From NCBI RefSeq assembly GCF_021556395.1, contig NZ_JAKGCS010000006.1, positions 1 through 64,000 on the forward strand: 64,000 bases of DNA, read 5' to 3'. The notes beneath the pieces are model-generated. The model did no database searches. It saw nothing but the letters and a program-made list of their open reading frames with translations, and had not been told where the DNA came from. The stretch is from Acuticoccus kalidii. GTDB taxonomy: Bacteria; Pseudomonadota; Alphaproteobacteria; Rhizobiales; Amorphaceae. Each line of letters begins with the position of its first letter. Position 1 is the first letter of the stretch. Made by a program: the position numbers and the translations under genes. Positions 25,466 through 33,793 of this stretch are shown piece after piece.

Positions 25466-27001
25466 CTATGCGGTGGTCTTCGCGAAGGTGTCGGCGTAGG
25501 TCTCGCGCAGCGCGGCCTTCTGCACCTTGCCCATCGTGTTGCGCGGCAGCTCGTCGACGAAGAAGACGCGCTTGGGCTGCTTGAAGCGGGCGAGCTCGTC
25601 CTTCAACGCGTCGAGGATCGAGGCCTCGCTGACGTCCGCCTCCCCGTCCTTCACGACGACCGCGGCGACGCCTTCGCCGAAATCGGGATGCGGCAGGCCG
25701 ATCACGGCGCTTTCCTTCACCCCGTCCATATCGTCGATCAGGCCCTCGATTTCCTTCGGGTAGACGTTGAAGCCGCCCGTGATGATGAGATCCTTCGACC
25801 GACCGACGAGGGTGAGATAGCCGCGCTCGTCATAGACGCCGAGATCGCCGGTGATGAAGAAGCCGTTCTCGCGCTTCTCTTCCTTGGTCTTCTCCGGCAT
25901 CCGCCAATAGCCGGCGAACACGTTCGGCCCGCGCACCTCGATCGCGCCGATCTCGCCGGTGGGGACCGCCTCGCCGGTCTCCGGGTTGGTGACGATCACC
26001 TCGACGCCCGGCAGCGGGAAGCCGACCGTCCCCGCCCGGCGGTCGCCGTCATAGGGGTTCGAGGTGTTCATGTTGGTCTCGGTCATGCCGTAGCGCTCGA
26101 GGATGGCGTGGCCGGTCGTCTCGCGCCAACGATCGTGCGTCTCGGCGAGAAGCGGGGCGGAGCCGGACACGAAGAGGCGCATGTTGGCGACGGCCTCGCG
26201 GGTGAGGCCCGGATGGTCGAGCAGGCGGGTGTAGAAGGTCGGCACGCCCATCATCGCCGTCGCGCGGGGCATCGCGGCGAGGATCGCGTCCGGGTCGAAT
26301 TTCGGCATGAAGATGATGGAGCCGCCGGCGACGAGGGTGGTGTTCGTCGCGACGAAGAGGCCGTGCGTGTGGAAGATCGGCAGCGCGTGGATGAGGACGT
26401 CGTCCTTCGTGAAGCGCCAATAGTCCTTGAGCACCTCGGCGTTCGAGGCGAGCGCCTCGTGGGTCAGCATCGCGCCTTTCGAGCGGCCGGTCGTGCCGGA
26501 GGTGTAGAGGATGCCGCCGAGATCCTCGGCGGTGCGCGGCACGTCCACGGGGTCGCTCGGCGCGGCGGCGACGCGATCGGCCCAGCTTCCCGTCCCGTCG
26601 GCGGAGAGGGTGGCGAGCGTCTTCACCCCGGCGCTCTTCGCGATCGGGGCGAGGGCGGCCTCGGCGGCCGGGTCGCAGATGAACACCGCGGGCTCGGCGT
26701 CACCCAGGAAATAGGCGATCTCGTTGGCCGTATAGGCGGTGTTGAGCGGCAGGATGACCCCACCCGCGAGCTGCGCGCCGAGCACGAGATGCAGCATCTG
26801 GAGCGACTTCTGCGCCTGGACGGCGACGCGGTCACCCGGCGTCACGCCGGCGGCGAGCAGCGCGGCCGCGGTGCGGTTCACGTCGGCCCAGAGCTGTCCA
26901 TAGGTCACGGTCGACCCGTCGGGCATGTAGGCGAACGGCGCGTCGTGGCGGCCGTCGGAGCCGACGGAGAGGCGGCGGATGAGGTTGTTGGAAAGGGTCA
27001 T
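25466..27001 (-). CDS. matB: malonyl-CoA synthetase (MatB-like AMP-dependent ligase)
   Basis: An ANL-superfamily ligase of 511 residues that activates a carboxylate through an acyl-adenylate to an acyl-CoA. Motifs are YTSGTTGRSKGAM (P-loop, about 169-181), ALPIFHTHGLF, ERYGMTETNMNTSNPYDG, ITGDLGVYDERGYLTLVGRSKDLI and a C-terminal Lys in RNTMGKVQKAALR. The ETNMNTSNPY stretch and overall layout match MatB. It follows the second TRAP large-permease gene by 29 bases, the same pairing as in malonate operons of rhizobia. No malonyl-CoA decarboxylase (matA) lies in the window, so the product may feed elsewhere, or the acid may be methylmalonate. Confidence 0.85.
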   Translation of the reverse strand: MTLSNNLIRRLSVGSDGRHDAPFAYMPDGSTVTYGQLWADVNRTAAALLAAGVTPGDRVAVQAQKSLQMLHLVLGAQLAGGVILPLNTAYTANEIAYFLGDAEPAVFICDPAAEAALAPIAKSAGVKTLATLSADGTGSWADRVAAAPSDPVDVPRTAEDLGGILYTSGTTGRSKGAMLTHEALASNAEVLKDYWRFTKDDVLIHALPIFHTHGLFVATNTTLVAGGSIIFMPKFDPDAILAAMPRATAMMGVPTFYTRLLDHPGLTREAVANMRLFVSGSAPLLAETHDRWRETTGHAILERYGMTETNMNTSNPYDGDRRAGTVGFPLPGVEVIVTNPETGEAVPTGEIGAIEVRGPNVFAGYWRMPEKTKEEKRENGFFITGDLGVYDERGYLTLVGRSKDLIITGGFNVYPKEIEGLIDDMDGVKESAVIGLPHPDFGEGVAAVVVKDGEADVSEASILDALKDELARFKQPKRVFFVDELPRNTMGKVQKAALRETYADTFAKTTA

Positions 27002-27030
27002 GGACAGGTGCCTTTAACGCGAATGCTCCG

Positions 27031-28350
27031 TCATCGGGCGGGGCCCATGACGGCGTCCGGCAGGCCCGTGACGAGGCCTGGGAAGATCGACAAAATCACG
27101 ATCGCGGCGATCATGCACAACACGAAAGGGGCCGATCCGAGCAGGACCGTCTTCAGCGAGATGTCGGGCGCGATCGAATTGATCACATAAAGGTTTAGCC
27201 CAACCGGCGGCGTGATCAAGCCGATCTCCATGTTGATCGTCAGGATGACCGCGAACCAGTACGGATCGAACCCGGCGGACGTGACGATCGGCAACAGGAT
27301 GGGCGCCGCCATCAGGATGACCGCCACCGGCGGCAGGAAGAATCCGGCGACCAGCAGGAAGAGGTTGATCGCCGCCATCAGCACCCAGCGATTGACGTCG
27401 AGCCCGGCGATCCACTCCGCGATCGCCTGGGTGACGAAGAGGTTCGACAGCATGAACGAGAAAACGCCCGCCGCGCCGATGATGAAGAGGATCATCACGC
27501 TCTCGCGGGTGGAATCGCGCAGGACGTCCCAGAGCGCGCGGAACGAATAGAGCCGGTAGATGAGCACCGCGACCACGATGCACAGGAGCGCGCCGACCGC
27601 CGCCGTCTCCGACGGCGTCGCGACGCCACCATAAAGGGCGTAAAGGACGCCGATGATGATGGCGAGGAAGGGCAGCACCCGCGGCAGGATCTCGACCTTC
27701 TGCCGCCAGCTATATTTGACGCGGGCGAGCGCCGTCTCCGCGCCGCCTTGGCGCCAGGTGTCGAAGATCGCCCAGCCCATGAAGAGCGCGACGAGGACGA
27801 TGCCCGGCACCACGCCCGCGAGGAAGAGCCGGCCGATCGAGGTCTCCGTCGCGATGCCGTAGACGATCATCGTGACCGATGGCGGGATCAGGATGCCGAG
27901 CGTGCCGCCCGCCGCGATCGAGCCGGCGGCGACGGTGTCCGGATAGCCGCGCTTGCGCATCTCCGGGATGCCCATCTTGCCGATCGCCGCGCAGGTCGCG
28001 GGCGAGGAGCCGGACATCGCGGCGAAGAGCGCGCAGGCGCCGAGATTGGAGACGACGAGCCCGCCGGGAACGCGGGTCAGCCAGCGCTCCAGCGCCTCAT
28101 AGAGGTCGGCGCCGGCGCGCGTCGAGGCGATCGCCGCGCCCATGATGATGAACATCGGGATCGACAGGAGCGCGAAGTCGTCGAGGTTGCCGAAGAAGAT
28201 CTCCGGCAGCAGCTCCAACGCGCCGACCCCGTCGAACACCGCGAGGAAGAAGGCGGCGACGATGAGGAGGCCCGCCGCGACGGAGACGCCGGAGAAGAGG
28301 ACGAGAATGGTGGCGATGGCGACGAGAACGCCGAGCGTGAGCGGTCCCAT
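27031..28350 (-). CDS. TRAP transporter large permease (DctM type), second set
   Basis: A 439-residue membrane protein with about twelve hydrophobic segments and the DctM landmarks MSGSSPATCAAIGKMGIPEM, AAGGTLGILIPPSVTMIVYG and NMEIGLITPPVGLNLYVINSI. I use the ATG at 28348-28350, which overlaps the small-permease stop (ATGA). Upstream in-frame sequence belongs to that gene. It lies between dctQ and matB in one minus-strand operon. Confidence 0.9.
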   Translation of the reverse strand: MGPLTLGVLVAIATILVLFSGVSVAAGLLIVAAFFLAVFDGVGALELLPEIFFGNLDDFALLSIPMFIIMGAAIASTRAGADLYEALERWLTRVPGGLVVSNLGACALFAAMSGSSPATCAAIGKMGIPEMRKRGYPDTVAAGSIAAGGTLGILIPPSVTMIVYGIATETSIGRLFLAGVVPGIVLVALFMGWAIFDTWRQGGAETALARVKYSWRQKVEILPRVLPFLAIIIGVLYALYGGVATPSETAAVGALLCIVVAVLIYRLYSFRALWDVLRDSTRESVMILFIIGAAGVFSFMLSNLFVTQAIAEWIAGLDVNRWVLMAAINLFLLVAGFFLPPVAVILMAAPILLPIVTSAGFDPYWFAVILTINMEIGLITPPVGLNLYVINSIAPDISLKTVLLGSAPFVLCMIAAIVILSIFPGLVTGLPDAVMGPAR

Positions 28351-28901
28351 CAATCGCCGATCGTCAGTTCGTCGGCGTGGGTCGCCGGGGGTGGAGCGTT
28401 GAGGAGGCCGAACGCGTCGGCCGCGAGCTGGACGAAATAGAGCCCGAACCCGATCGGAAGCGAGAGATACGGGATCCACAACGGCGCGCCCCACACCGTT
28501 TCCGAGCGCCAGTTGCGCGTATAGGCCATGTGGAAGAGATCGTAGCCATAATAGATCATCACGGCGACGACGACGCCGGTCGCCGTGAGCGTCACGAGCA
28601 TCAGGACGCGGCGGATCGGCGGCGGCAGAAGCATCGGCACGAGGTCGACATTCACGTGGCCTTTGAGGTGCTGCACGTAGGGAAGGCCGAGCATGGTCGC
28701 GGCGATCATCAGATAGGTGACGGCCTCGGTCTGCCAGATCGTCGACTTGTTGAGGACGAAACGGACCCAGATCAGTTCGCAGGTGATGAGCACGGCGGTG
28801 AAGATCATGACGGCGGCGATCACCCCGCAGGCGATCGACACCGTCGCGATGGCCCGCACGAGGAAATTCGGCCGCGGCGCAGGCGGGGCGGCGTCAGACA
28901 T
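28350..28901 (-). CDS. TRAP transporter small permease (DctQ type), second set
   Basis: A 183-residue membrane protein with four hydrophobic segments: ATVSIACGVIAAVMIFTAVL near the start, VTYLMIAATMLGLPYV, LMLVTLTATGVVVAVMIYYG and the last near LSLPIGFGLYFVQL. It lies 57 bases after the binding-protein gene, with a strong hairpin in between, and overlaps the large permease by one base. Together with DctM it forms the membrane complex served by the binding protein at 28959. Confidence 0.88.
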   Translation of the reverse strand: MSDAAPPAPRPNFLVRAIATVSIACGVIAAVMIFTAVLITCELIWVRFVLNKSTIWQTEAVTYLMIAATMLGLPYVQHLKGHVNVDLVPMLLPPPIRRVLMLVTLTATGVVVAVMIYYGYDLFHMAYTRNWRSETVWGAPLWIPYLSLPIGFGLYFVQLAADAFGLLNAPPPATHADELTIGD

Positions 28902-28924
28902 GTCGGCTCTCCGATGGAGGGGGA

Positions 28925-28950
28925 GCCGCCGGCGGCGATCGGCCGGCGGC
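28925..28950 (-). terminator. GC hairpin between TRAP binding-protein and small-permease genes
   Basis: Perfect nine-base arms GCCGCCGGC and GCCGGCGGC enclose an eight-base loop, eight bases beyond the binding-protein stop in transcription order. No T-run follows. It probably protects the binding-protein mRNA or partly stops transcription, giving excess binding protein over permease. Confidence 0.6.
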
Positions 28951-28958
28951 GTCGCGCT

Positions 28959-29948
28959 TCACTCGACGGCGAGCGCCGCGTCGAGGAGCTGCTGTCCGTT
29001 CGGCGTTTCCTCGACGAAGGCCTTGTAGGACGTGCCCTTGGCGAGCTCGCGCCAGGCGGCGAAGTCCTCTTCGGTCATCTTGCCGATTTCGACGCCGGCA
29101 TCCTCGAAGACCTGCGCCGAATCGGCATCCGCCTTCTTCGCCCCTTCGAGATAGAACGCCTCCGCCTTCTCCGCGGCCGCGAGGAGCGCGGCTTGCTGCT
29201 CTTCGTTGAGGCCCTCGAAGGTGGATTTGTTCATCAGGACGGGCTGGTACATGAACCACAGTGCGACGTCGCCGGCGGGGGTGTAGCAGCCGAGCTGCTC
29301 ATAGAGCCGGTAGGAGACGAAGCTCGACGACGAGGTGTTCACCGCGTCGAGGACGCCGGTCTGCATCGCCGAATAGACTTCCGATGACGGCATCGAGGCG
29401 ATCGACGCGCCGGCGCCGGCGAGCATCTGCTCGAACGCCTTCCCGGCGGCGCGCATTTGCAGGCCCTTCACGTCGTCGGGCTTCGTGATGCAATTGTCCT
29501 TCGCGCCGAAGCCGCCGGCGAGATAGCCGTGAACGAGCACCATCACGTCGTCCTCGGCCATGATGGCTTCGAGTTCGTCCATGAAGGGCGAGTCGGAGAG
29601 GCGGGCGCCGTGATCGTGATTCTTCACGAGGCCCGGCATCAGGGTGAGATTGTAGGCCGGGCGCTGGCCGCCGGCATAGGACAGCGGCAAAACCGTCATG
29701 TCGAGCCGGCCGCGCGAGAGGGGGTTGTACTGCTCGTTCGCCGAGAACAGCGAGCCCGACGGATAGATGCGGATCGACAGGTCGACGTCCGCCGCTTCCA
29801 CCTCGTCGGCGACCATCTGCGCCACCTGGTGGCGGATGTCGCTCGTCGACCATTGGTGGCTGAGCTTCAGCTCTTCAGCGGACGCGCCGCCCATGGCGAA
29901 CGCCAGGGCGCAGGACGCAAAGAGCGCGCGAGTGAGCGTCGTCTTCAT
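28959..29948 (-). CDS. TRAP transporter substrate-binding protein (DctP type), second set
   Basis: A 329-residue periplasmic protein with a Sec signal peptide (RALFASCALAFAMGGASA, cleavage near residue 24). The mature part begins EELKLSHQWSTSDIRHQV and has the ligand region DVKGLQMRAAGKAFEQML with the conserved Arg, followed by MPSSEVYSAMQTGVLDAV. ATG at 29946-29948 has GGGGAGG upstream. It is the first gene of the operon binding protein, DctQ, DctM, MatB, so malonate or a similar dicarboxylate is the likeliest ligand (inference from matB). Confidence 0.88.
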   Translation of the reverse strand: MKTTLTRALFASCALAFAMGGASAEELKLSHQWSTSDIRHQVAQMVADEVEAADVDLSIRIYPSGSLFSANEQYNPLSRGRLDMTVLPLSYAGGQRPAYNLTLMPGLVKNHDHGARLSDSPFMDELEAIMAEDDVMVLVHGYLAGGFGAKDNCITKPDDVKGLQMRAAGKAFEQMLAGAGASIASMPSSEVYSAMQTGVLDAVNTSSSSFVSYRLYEQLGCYTPAGDVALWFMYQPVLMNKSTFEGLNEEQQAALLAAAEKAEAFYLEGAKKADADSAQVFEDAGVEIGKMTEEDFAAWRELAKGTSYKAFVEETPNGQQLLDAALAVE

Positions 29949-30126
29949 CGAATTCCTCCCCAGGAATGGGCCGTTTCGGCCCGCACGTCGCCTTTGCCGG
30001 CGCGCGCATTTATTTGTGCGCCTACATTGCGGGCGGTTCTCCGCATCGTCAATGTTGGGTTTCAAAGACGGCTTCGGGGCAACTCTCGCGGTGCGGCGAT
30101 CCTGTCGCGGCGAGGGGGTCGGGCGG

Positions 30127-30861
30127 TCAGCCCGGCGCGTCCCACTCCATGGTGACGAACCAGGGGGCCCGCCGATAGCGCGCGGCCCGGTCCGCGGGGC
30201 CGTCCGCGTCGGGCGCGGGCTCGTCGTAATGGACGAGCGTCAGCCCGGCGGCGAGGCAAGCGCGCATGTAAAGGCTCAGTGGGCGGTGCCAGTTGACGAT
30301 ATCGATGCCGCGCCAGCTCGCCCGATAGGGCCAGGCGGACAGATAATTGTCGATCGGGAAGCGGGCCGTGCCGGCCTTGTCCTCGAGCCAGCTTTGCCCG
30401 GCATTCGCGGTGGCGAGGCCGGAGAGGTTCGCGATCAGCAGCGAACCGCCGGGCGCGAGCACGCGGGCCATCTCGGCGATCGCCCGCTCGGCGTCGGGAA
30501 TGTCGATCAAGGTGAGATAGCTGACGACGAGATCGAAGCTGTCATCGGGACAGTCGAGCGCCTCGGCGGTGCCGAGACGATAGTCGCCGGCCGGGTCGCG
30601 CGCGATCGCCTCGTCGATCAGCTCCGGGGTCGGGTCGATGCCGATGGCGGGAATGCCGCGTGCGGCGAGCATACGGCAAAAGCGCCCCTCGCCGCAGCCG
30701 ACATCGAGCGCGCGGGTGCGCTGCCGGCGCGTCGCGCGCGCCAGCATCGGGGCATCGAGGATGTGGCGGCGGCCATAGTCGCCGCCACCCTCGGCCGGTC
30801 CCATGTCCCGGACCCAGGCGGCGGCGGAGGCCCGCCAGCCGTCCGCGTCGGGATCGTTCAT
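30127..30861 (-). CDS. class I SAM-dependent methyltransferase
   Basis: A 244-residue methyltransferase with motif I ALDVGCGEGRFCRML (about 46-60), GIDPTPELIDEA for the ribose-binding acidic residue, and FDLVVSYLTLIDIPD. Later LAPGGSLLIANLSG marks strand 5. It resembles UbiE/Methyltransf_11 enzymes acting on small molecules. The ATG is ten bases after the stop of the DapA-family gene, so the two are probably co-transcribed. Substrate unknown. Confidence 0.83.
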   Translation of the reverse strand: MNDPDADGWRASAAAWVRDMGPAEGGGDYGRRHILDAPMLARATRRQRTRALDVGCGEGRFCRMLAARGIPAIGIDPTPELIDEAIARDPAGDYRLGTAEALDCPDDSFDLVVSYLTLIDIPDAERAIAEMARVLAPGGSLLIANLSGLATANAGQSWLEDKAGTARFPIDNYLSAWPYRASWRGIDIVNWHRPLSLYMRACLAAGLTLVHYDEPAPDADGPADRAARYRRAPWFVTMEWDAPG

Positions 30862-30871
30862 GGCGCCGGCT

Positions 30872-31789
30872 CTACTTGCCCCAGCGGAGGGCGAGAATGT
30901 CGGCCTCGCGGGCGAGCTCCAGGAGCCCGGCGCGAACCGCCGGATGAAGCGGCGTGAACGGGTGGCGGACATGGTCGGACTTGATGACCCCGCCTTCCAT
31001 CATCACCGCCTTGGAGGAGCGCAGGCCGCACTGCCGGTTCTCGTAATTGATGAGCGGCAGGACGGTCTGGTAGAGCGCCGCCGCGGTCTTCCGGTCGCCG
31101 GCCGCGTGGGCCGTGAGGATCGGCTTGATCAATTCGGGCAGCGTCGCGCTGGTCATCGAGCCGGTGGCGCCGGCGTCGAGATCGGCCATCAGCGTGATCG
31201 CCTCCTCGCCGTCGAACGGGCCGACGATCGCATCGCCGCCGGTTTCGATCAGCGCGCGCAGCTTCTGCGCGGCCATCGGCGTCTCGATCTTGAAGTAGGA
31301 GACCATCGGCACCTCCTTCGCGAGGCGGGCGAGGAACGGCACCGACAATTCGACGCCCGCGAGCGGCGCATCCTGCACCATGATCGGCAGGCCGACATCG
31401 GAGACGCGCGCGAACTGCTCGTAGGTCTGGGTCTCGTTCCCCTTCAAAAGCGCGCCGTGATAAGGCGGCATCAGCATCGTCATCGCCGCGCCGAGTTCTT
31501 TGGCGAGCGTGACGCGCTCGACGACGACCGGCGTCGCGAAATGCGAGCAGGTGACGATGATCGGCACGCGCCCGGCGACGTGTTCGAGCGACAGGCGCAT
31601 CAGCGTGTCGCGCTCGGCGTCGGACAGGAGGAATTGCTCGGAGAAGTTTGCGAGAATGCAAATACCGTCGACGCCCTGATCGATCATCAGATCGAGGACG
31701 CGGCGCATCCCGTCGAGGTCGAGCGTGTCGTCGTCGTTGAACGGTGTCGGCGCGACCGGCCAAATGCCGGAATAGGCGGTGTCAGTCAT
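30872..31789 (-). CDS. dihydrodipicolinate synthase (DapA)-family lyase or dehydratase
   Basis: A 305-residue class I aldolase-fold enzyme. The Schiff-base Lys is Lys167 in VSYFKIETP. At the place of the DapA catalytic Tyr (LYNVP) the sequence reads VQDAP (Gln139, Asp140), and the GTTGE loop reads ANFSEQ (about 47-52). It is therefore probably not a true DapA. Similar substitutions occur in family branches acting on 2-keto-3-deoxy sugar acids or other keto acids; I cannot name the substrate. It is the first gene of a two-gene minus-strand unit with a methyltransferase. Confidence 0.83.
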   Translation of the reverse strand: MTDTAYSGIWPVAPTPFNDDDTLDLDGMRRVLDLMIDQGVDGICILANFSEQFLLSDAERDTLMRLSLEHVAGRVPIIVTCSHFATPVVVERVTLAKELGAAMTMLMPPYHGALLKGNETQTYEQFARVSDVGLPIMVQDAPLAGVELSVPFLARLAKEVPMVSYFKIETPMAAQKLRALIETGGDAIVGPFDGEEAITLMADLDAGATGSMTSATLPELIKPILTAHAAGDRKTAAALYQTVLPLINYENRQCGLRSSKAVMMEGGVIKSDHVRHPFTPLHPAVRAGLLELAREADILALRWGK

Positions 31790-31975
31790 CGAGCTCCTCC
31801 CAGTCGCCCGCTGTTCGCGGGTTGTGCCTCTTCAAGCCAGAGGTCGCACGGCAAATCAATGGAGGCGCGCCGCCTCTTCCATATCGTGGAAGGGGCGGCG
31901 CGGTTTGCATTGGGCGCACGCGAGGGCCATGAGTGCGACGGCCCTTGCGCCGCCCACCACCTCGGAAAGACCGTC

Positions 31976-32317
31976 ATGAGCATGTCGACCATCTACGGAG
32001 CGCTCGGAATCGCCATCCTGTTGGAGGTGATCGGGACGTCGATGTTGCAGCAATCTCAACAGTTTACGCGTCTCGTTCCGACGGTGATCATGGGGCTTTG
32101 CTATGCGGGCGCGTTCTATTTTCTGTCGGTGTCGCTGAAGGTGATCCCGATCGGTGTCGCCTATGCGATCTGGAGCGGGCTCGGGGTGGTGCTGATCTCG
32201 CTCGCCGGCGTCGTGCTGTTCCGCCAGACGCTGGACCTCGCGGCGGTCATCGGGCTCGGCTTCATCGTGGTCGGTGTCGTGATCGTCAATCTCTTCTCGA
32301 AATCGGTCGGCCACTGA
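31976..32317 (+). CDS. small multidrug resistance (SMR/EmrE-like) exporter
   Basis: A 113-residue inner-membrane antiporter with four membrane segments. The essential Glu is in IAILLEVIGTSML (about residue 17), Tyr and Trp of the drug pocket are in CYAGAFYFLS and AYAIWSGLG. Family members work as antiparallel dimers that exchange protons for cationic drugs, guanidinium or polyamines. Two in-frame ATGs occur at 31976 and 31982. It is a single gene rather than a paired SMR, and sits between two unrelated units. Confidence 0.88.
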   Translation: MSMSTIYGALGIAILLEVIGTSMLQQSQQFTRLVPTVIMGLCYAGAFYFLSVSLKVIPIGVAYAIWSGLGVVLISLAGVVLFRQTLDLAAVIGLGFIVVGVVIVNLFSKSVGH

Positions 32318-32423
32318 GGGCGGTGGTCGCCCCGCGCGCGAGGCGGGTTCGGGCGCCGGCGCCGATCCGGCCATAGGCGGAGACAGGACGGCTCGCGATC
32401 CGCGTCTTCATCCTTTATGAAAC

Positions 32424-33632
32424 ATGCTTGCCGGCATATTGTCAGGCAGACGAACAAAAGACCTGACCGTGGCCTCATTTCTCTTAGACGCGCATCGTTC
32501 GGCCCTCACCATGAGCGCGCGGGCGGTGTTTCGCTGCCTGGTCGAGGCCGGTCCGGCGACGCGTCCGCAAATCGGGCAGACGCTCGGCCTCTCGCGCCCG
32601 ACCATGTCCGCAGCGACCGCAGAGCTCGAACGCCTCGGCTATATCGAGGTGGTCGGCGCCGTGCAGGGGGCGCTGGGGCGCAAAGCGGCGCAATATCGTG
32701 TCGGGCCGGGGGCGGGGCACGTCATCGCCGTCGATGCCGGGTCGACGCATGTGCGGGTGCGCGTCGCGACGCTCGACCGGCAGCTATTGCACAGCCGCGT
32801 GCACCGCCTGTCGTCGAGTCATTTCCTGATGAACGAGGAAATCAGCGCCGCCGTCGCCGACGAGGTGAACGCCGCGATCCACGAATGTCGTGCCGATCGC
32901 GGGCCGCTGCGGGCGATCGGCATTGCGCTGCCCACCCGCGTCGTCGGCCCCGATCAGGATCACAGCGCGACGCGGCAGGATATCCTGTTCAGTCACTTCA
33001 CCCCGCCTGACGGGGTCGACATCGTGCTCGAGAACAACGTCAATTGCGCCGCCGTCGCGGAGCGCCATCATGGGGTCGCGAAAGGGCGCGAGACGTTCGC
33101 TTACGTCCAGATCGGCCTCAAGATCGGGATGGGGCTCATCCTGTCCGGCCAGCTCCTGCGCGGCCACAATGGCGCGGCGGGCGAAATCGGGCATCTCACC
33201 TTTCCGTTTGCCCCCGGCCTCGTCCCGGAGCCGGGCGAGGTCGAGCGCTATATGGGGACCGAGGCGCTGATGGGGCGCGTCCGCGCCGACTGGCCGGCGG
33301 ATGGCGGGCCGGTGCCGCAGGACGCGGCCGATCTCGTCGCCCGCGCCGAGGCGGGAGAGCCGGCGGCTTCGGCCCATATCGCGCGTCATGCGGACGATAT
33401 CGGTGCGCTCGTCGCCGCGTGCGTCGCGGTGGTCGATCCGGGTCTCGTGGTGCTCGGCGGTGGGCTCGGCGCGGCGAAGCCGCTGCCCGAACGCGTCGAG
33501 GCGGTGGCGCGGCGCCTGTCCTATCCGGTCGAGGTGGTGAGCACGGGGCTCGGCGTCGACGCGACGGCCCTCGGTATCGAGAAGCTGGCCGTCGACCGGG
33601 CCCTTGTCGGCCTTCTCGGCGAAGCGGCCTGA
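32424..33632 (+). CDS. ROK-family transcriptional regulator
   Basis: A 402-residue repressor-type protein. An N-terminal winged HTH (RPQIGQTLGLSRPTMSAATA, about 49-68) precedes a ROK sugar-kinase-like domain with AVDAGSTHVRVRVATL, VVLENNVNCAAVAE and GLVVLGGGLGAAK. The usual ROK zinc motif CxCGxxGC after GHL is absent; here GHLTFPFAPGLVPEPGEVER carries no Cys. The start is uncertain: ATG at 32424 or GTG at 32469, neither with a strong SD. It lies just upstream of the sugar operon at 33794 and most likely controls it, with inducer a sugar or sugar phosphate. Confidence 0.87.
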   Translation: MLAGILSGRRTKDLTVASFLLDAHRSALTMSARAVFRCLVEAGPATRPQIGQTLGLSRPTMSAATAELERLGYIEVVGAVQGALGRKAAQYRVGPGAGHVIAVDAGSTHVRVRVATLDRQLLHSRVHRLSSSHFLMNEEISAAVADEVNAAIHECRADRGPLRAIGIALPTRVVGPDQDHSATRQDILFSHFTPPDGVDIVLENNVNCAAVAERHHGVAKGRETFAYVQIGLKIGMGLILSGQLLRGHNGAAGEIGHLTFPFAPGLVPEPGEVERYMGTEALMGRVRADWPADGGPVPQDAADLVARAEAGEPAASAHIARHADDIGALVAACVAVVDPGLVVLGGGLGAAKPLPERVEAVARRLSYPVEVVSTGLGVDATALGIEKLAVDRALVGLLGEAA

Positions 33633-33707
33633 TTCCGCCCAACAACCCGAAGAGCCCGAACCGAACGGCGGAAACACCCGCCGACGGCCGTTTTCGCCTG
33701 TCCGGCT

Positions 33708-33747
33708 ATTGTCGCTGACAATTTGTTTGTTAGAGTGCCTAACGAAA
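33708..33747 (+). promoter_or_regulatory. two operator-like palindromes before the sugar operon
   Basis: ATTGTC-GCT-GACAAT (33708-33722) is a perfect palindrome. TTTGTTAG and CTAACGAAA (33726-33747) form a second, near-perfect inverted repeat round AGTGC. Both lie in the 161-base gap between the ROK regulator and the binding-protein gene, where a promoter must be. They are good candidates for ROK binding. Confidence 0.55.
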
Positions 33748-33793
33748 GAGGGTGATCACTCTCTTGGGGTGGGTGGAACTGATAGGAGACGAG

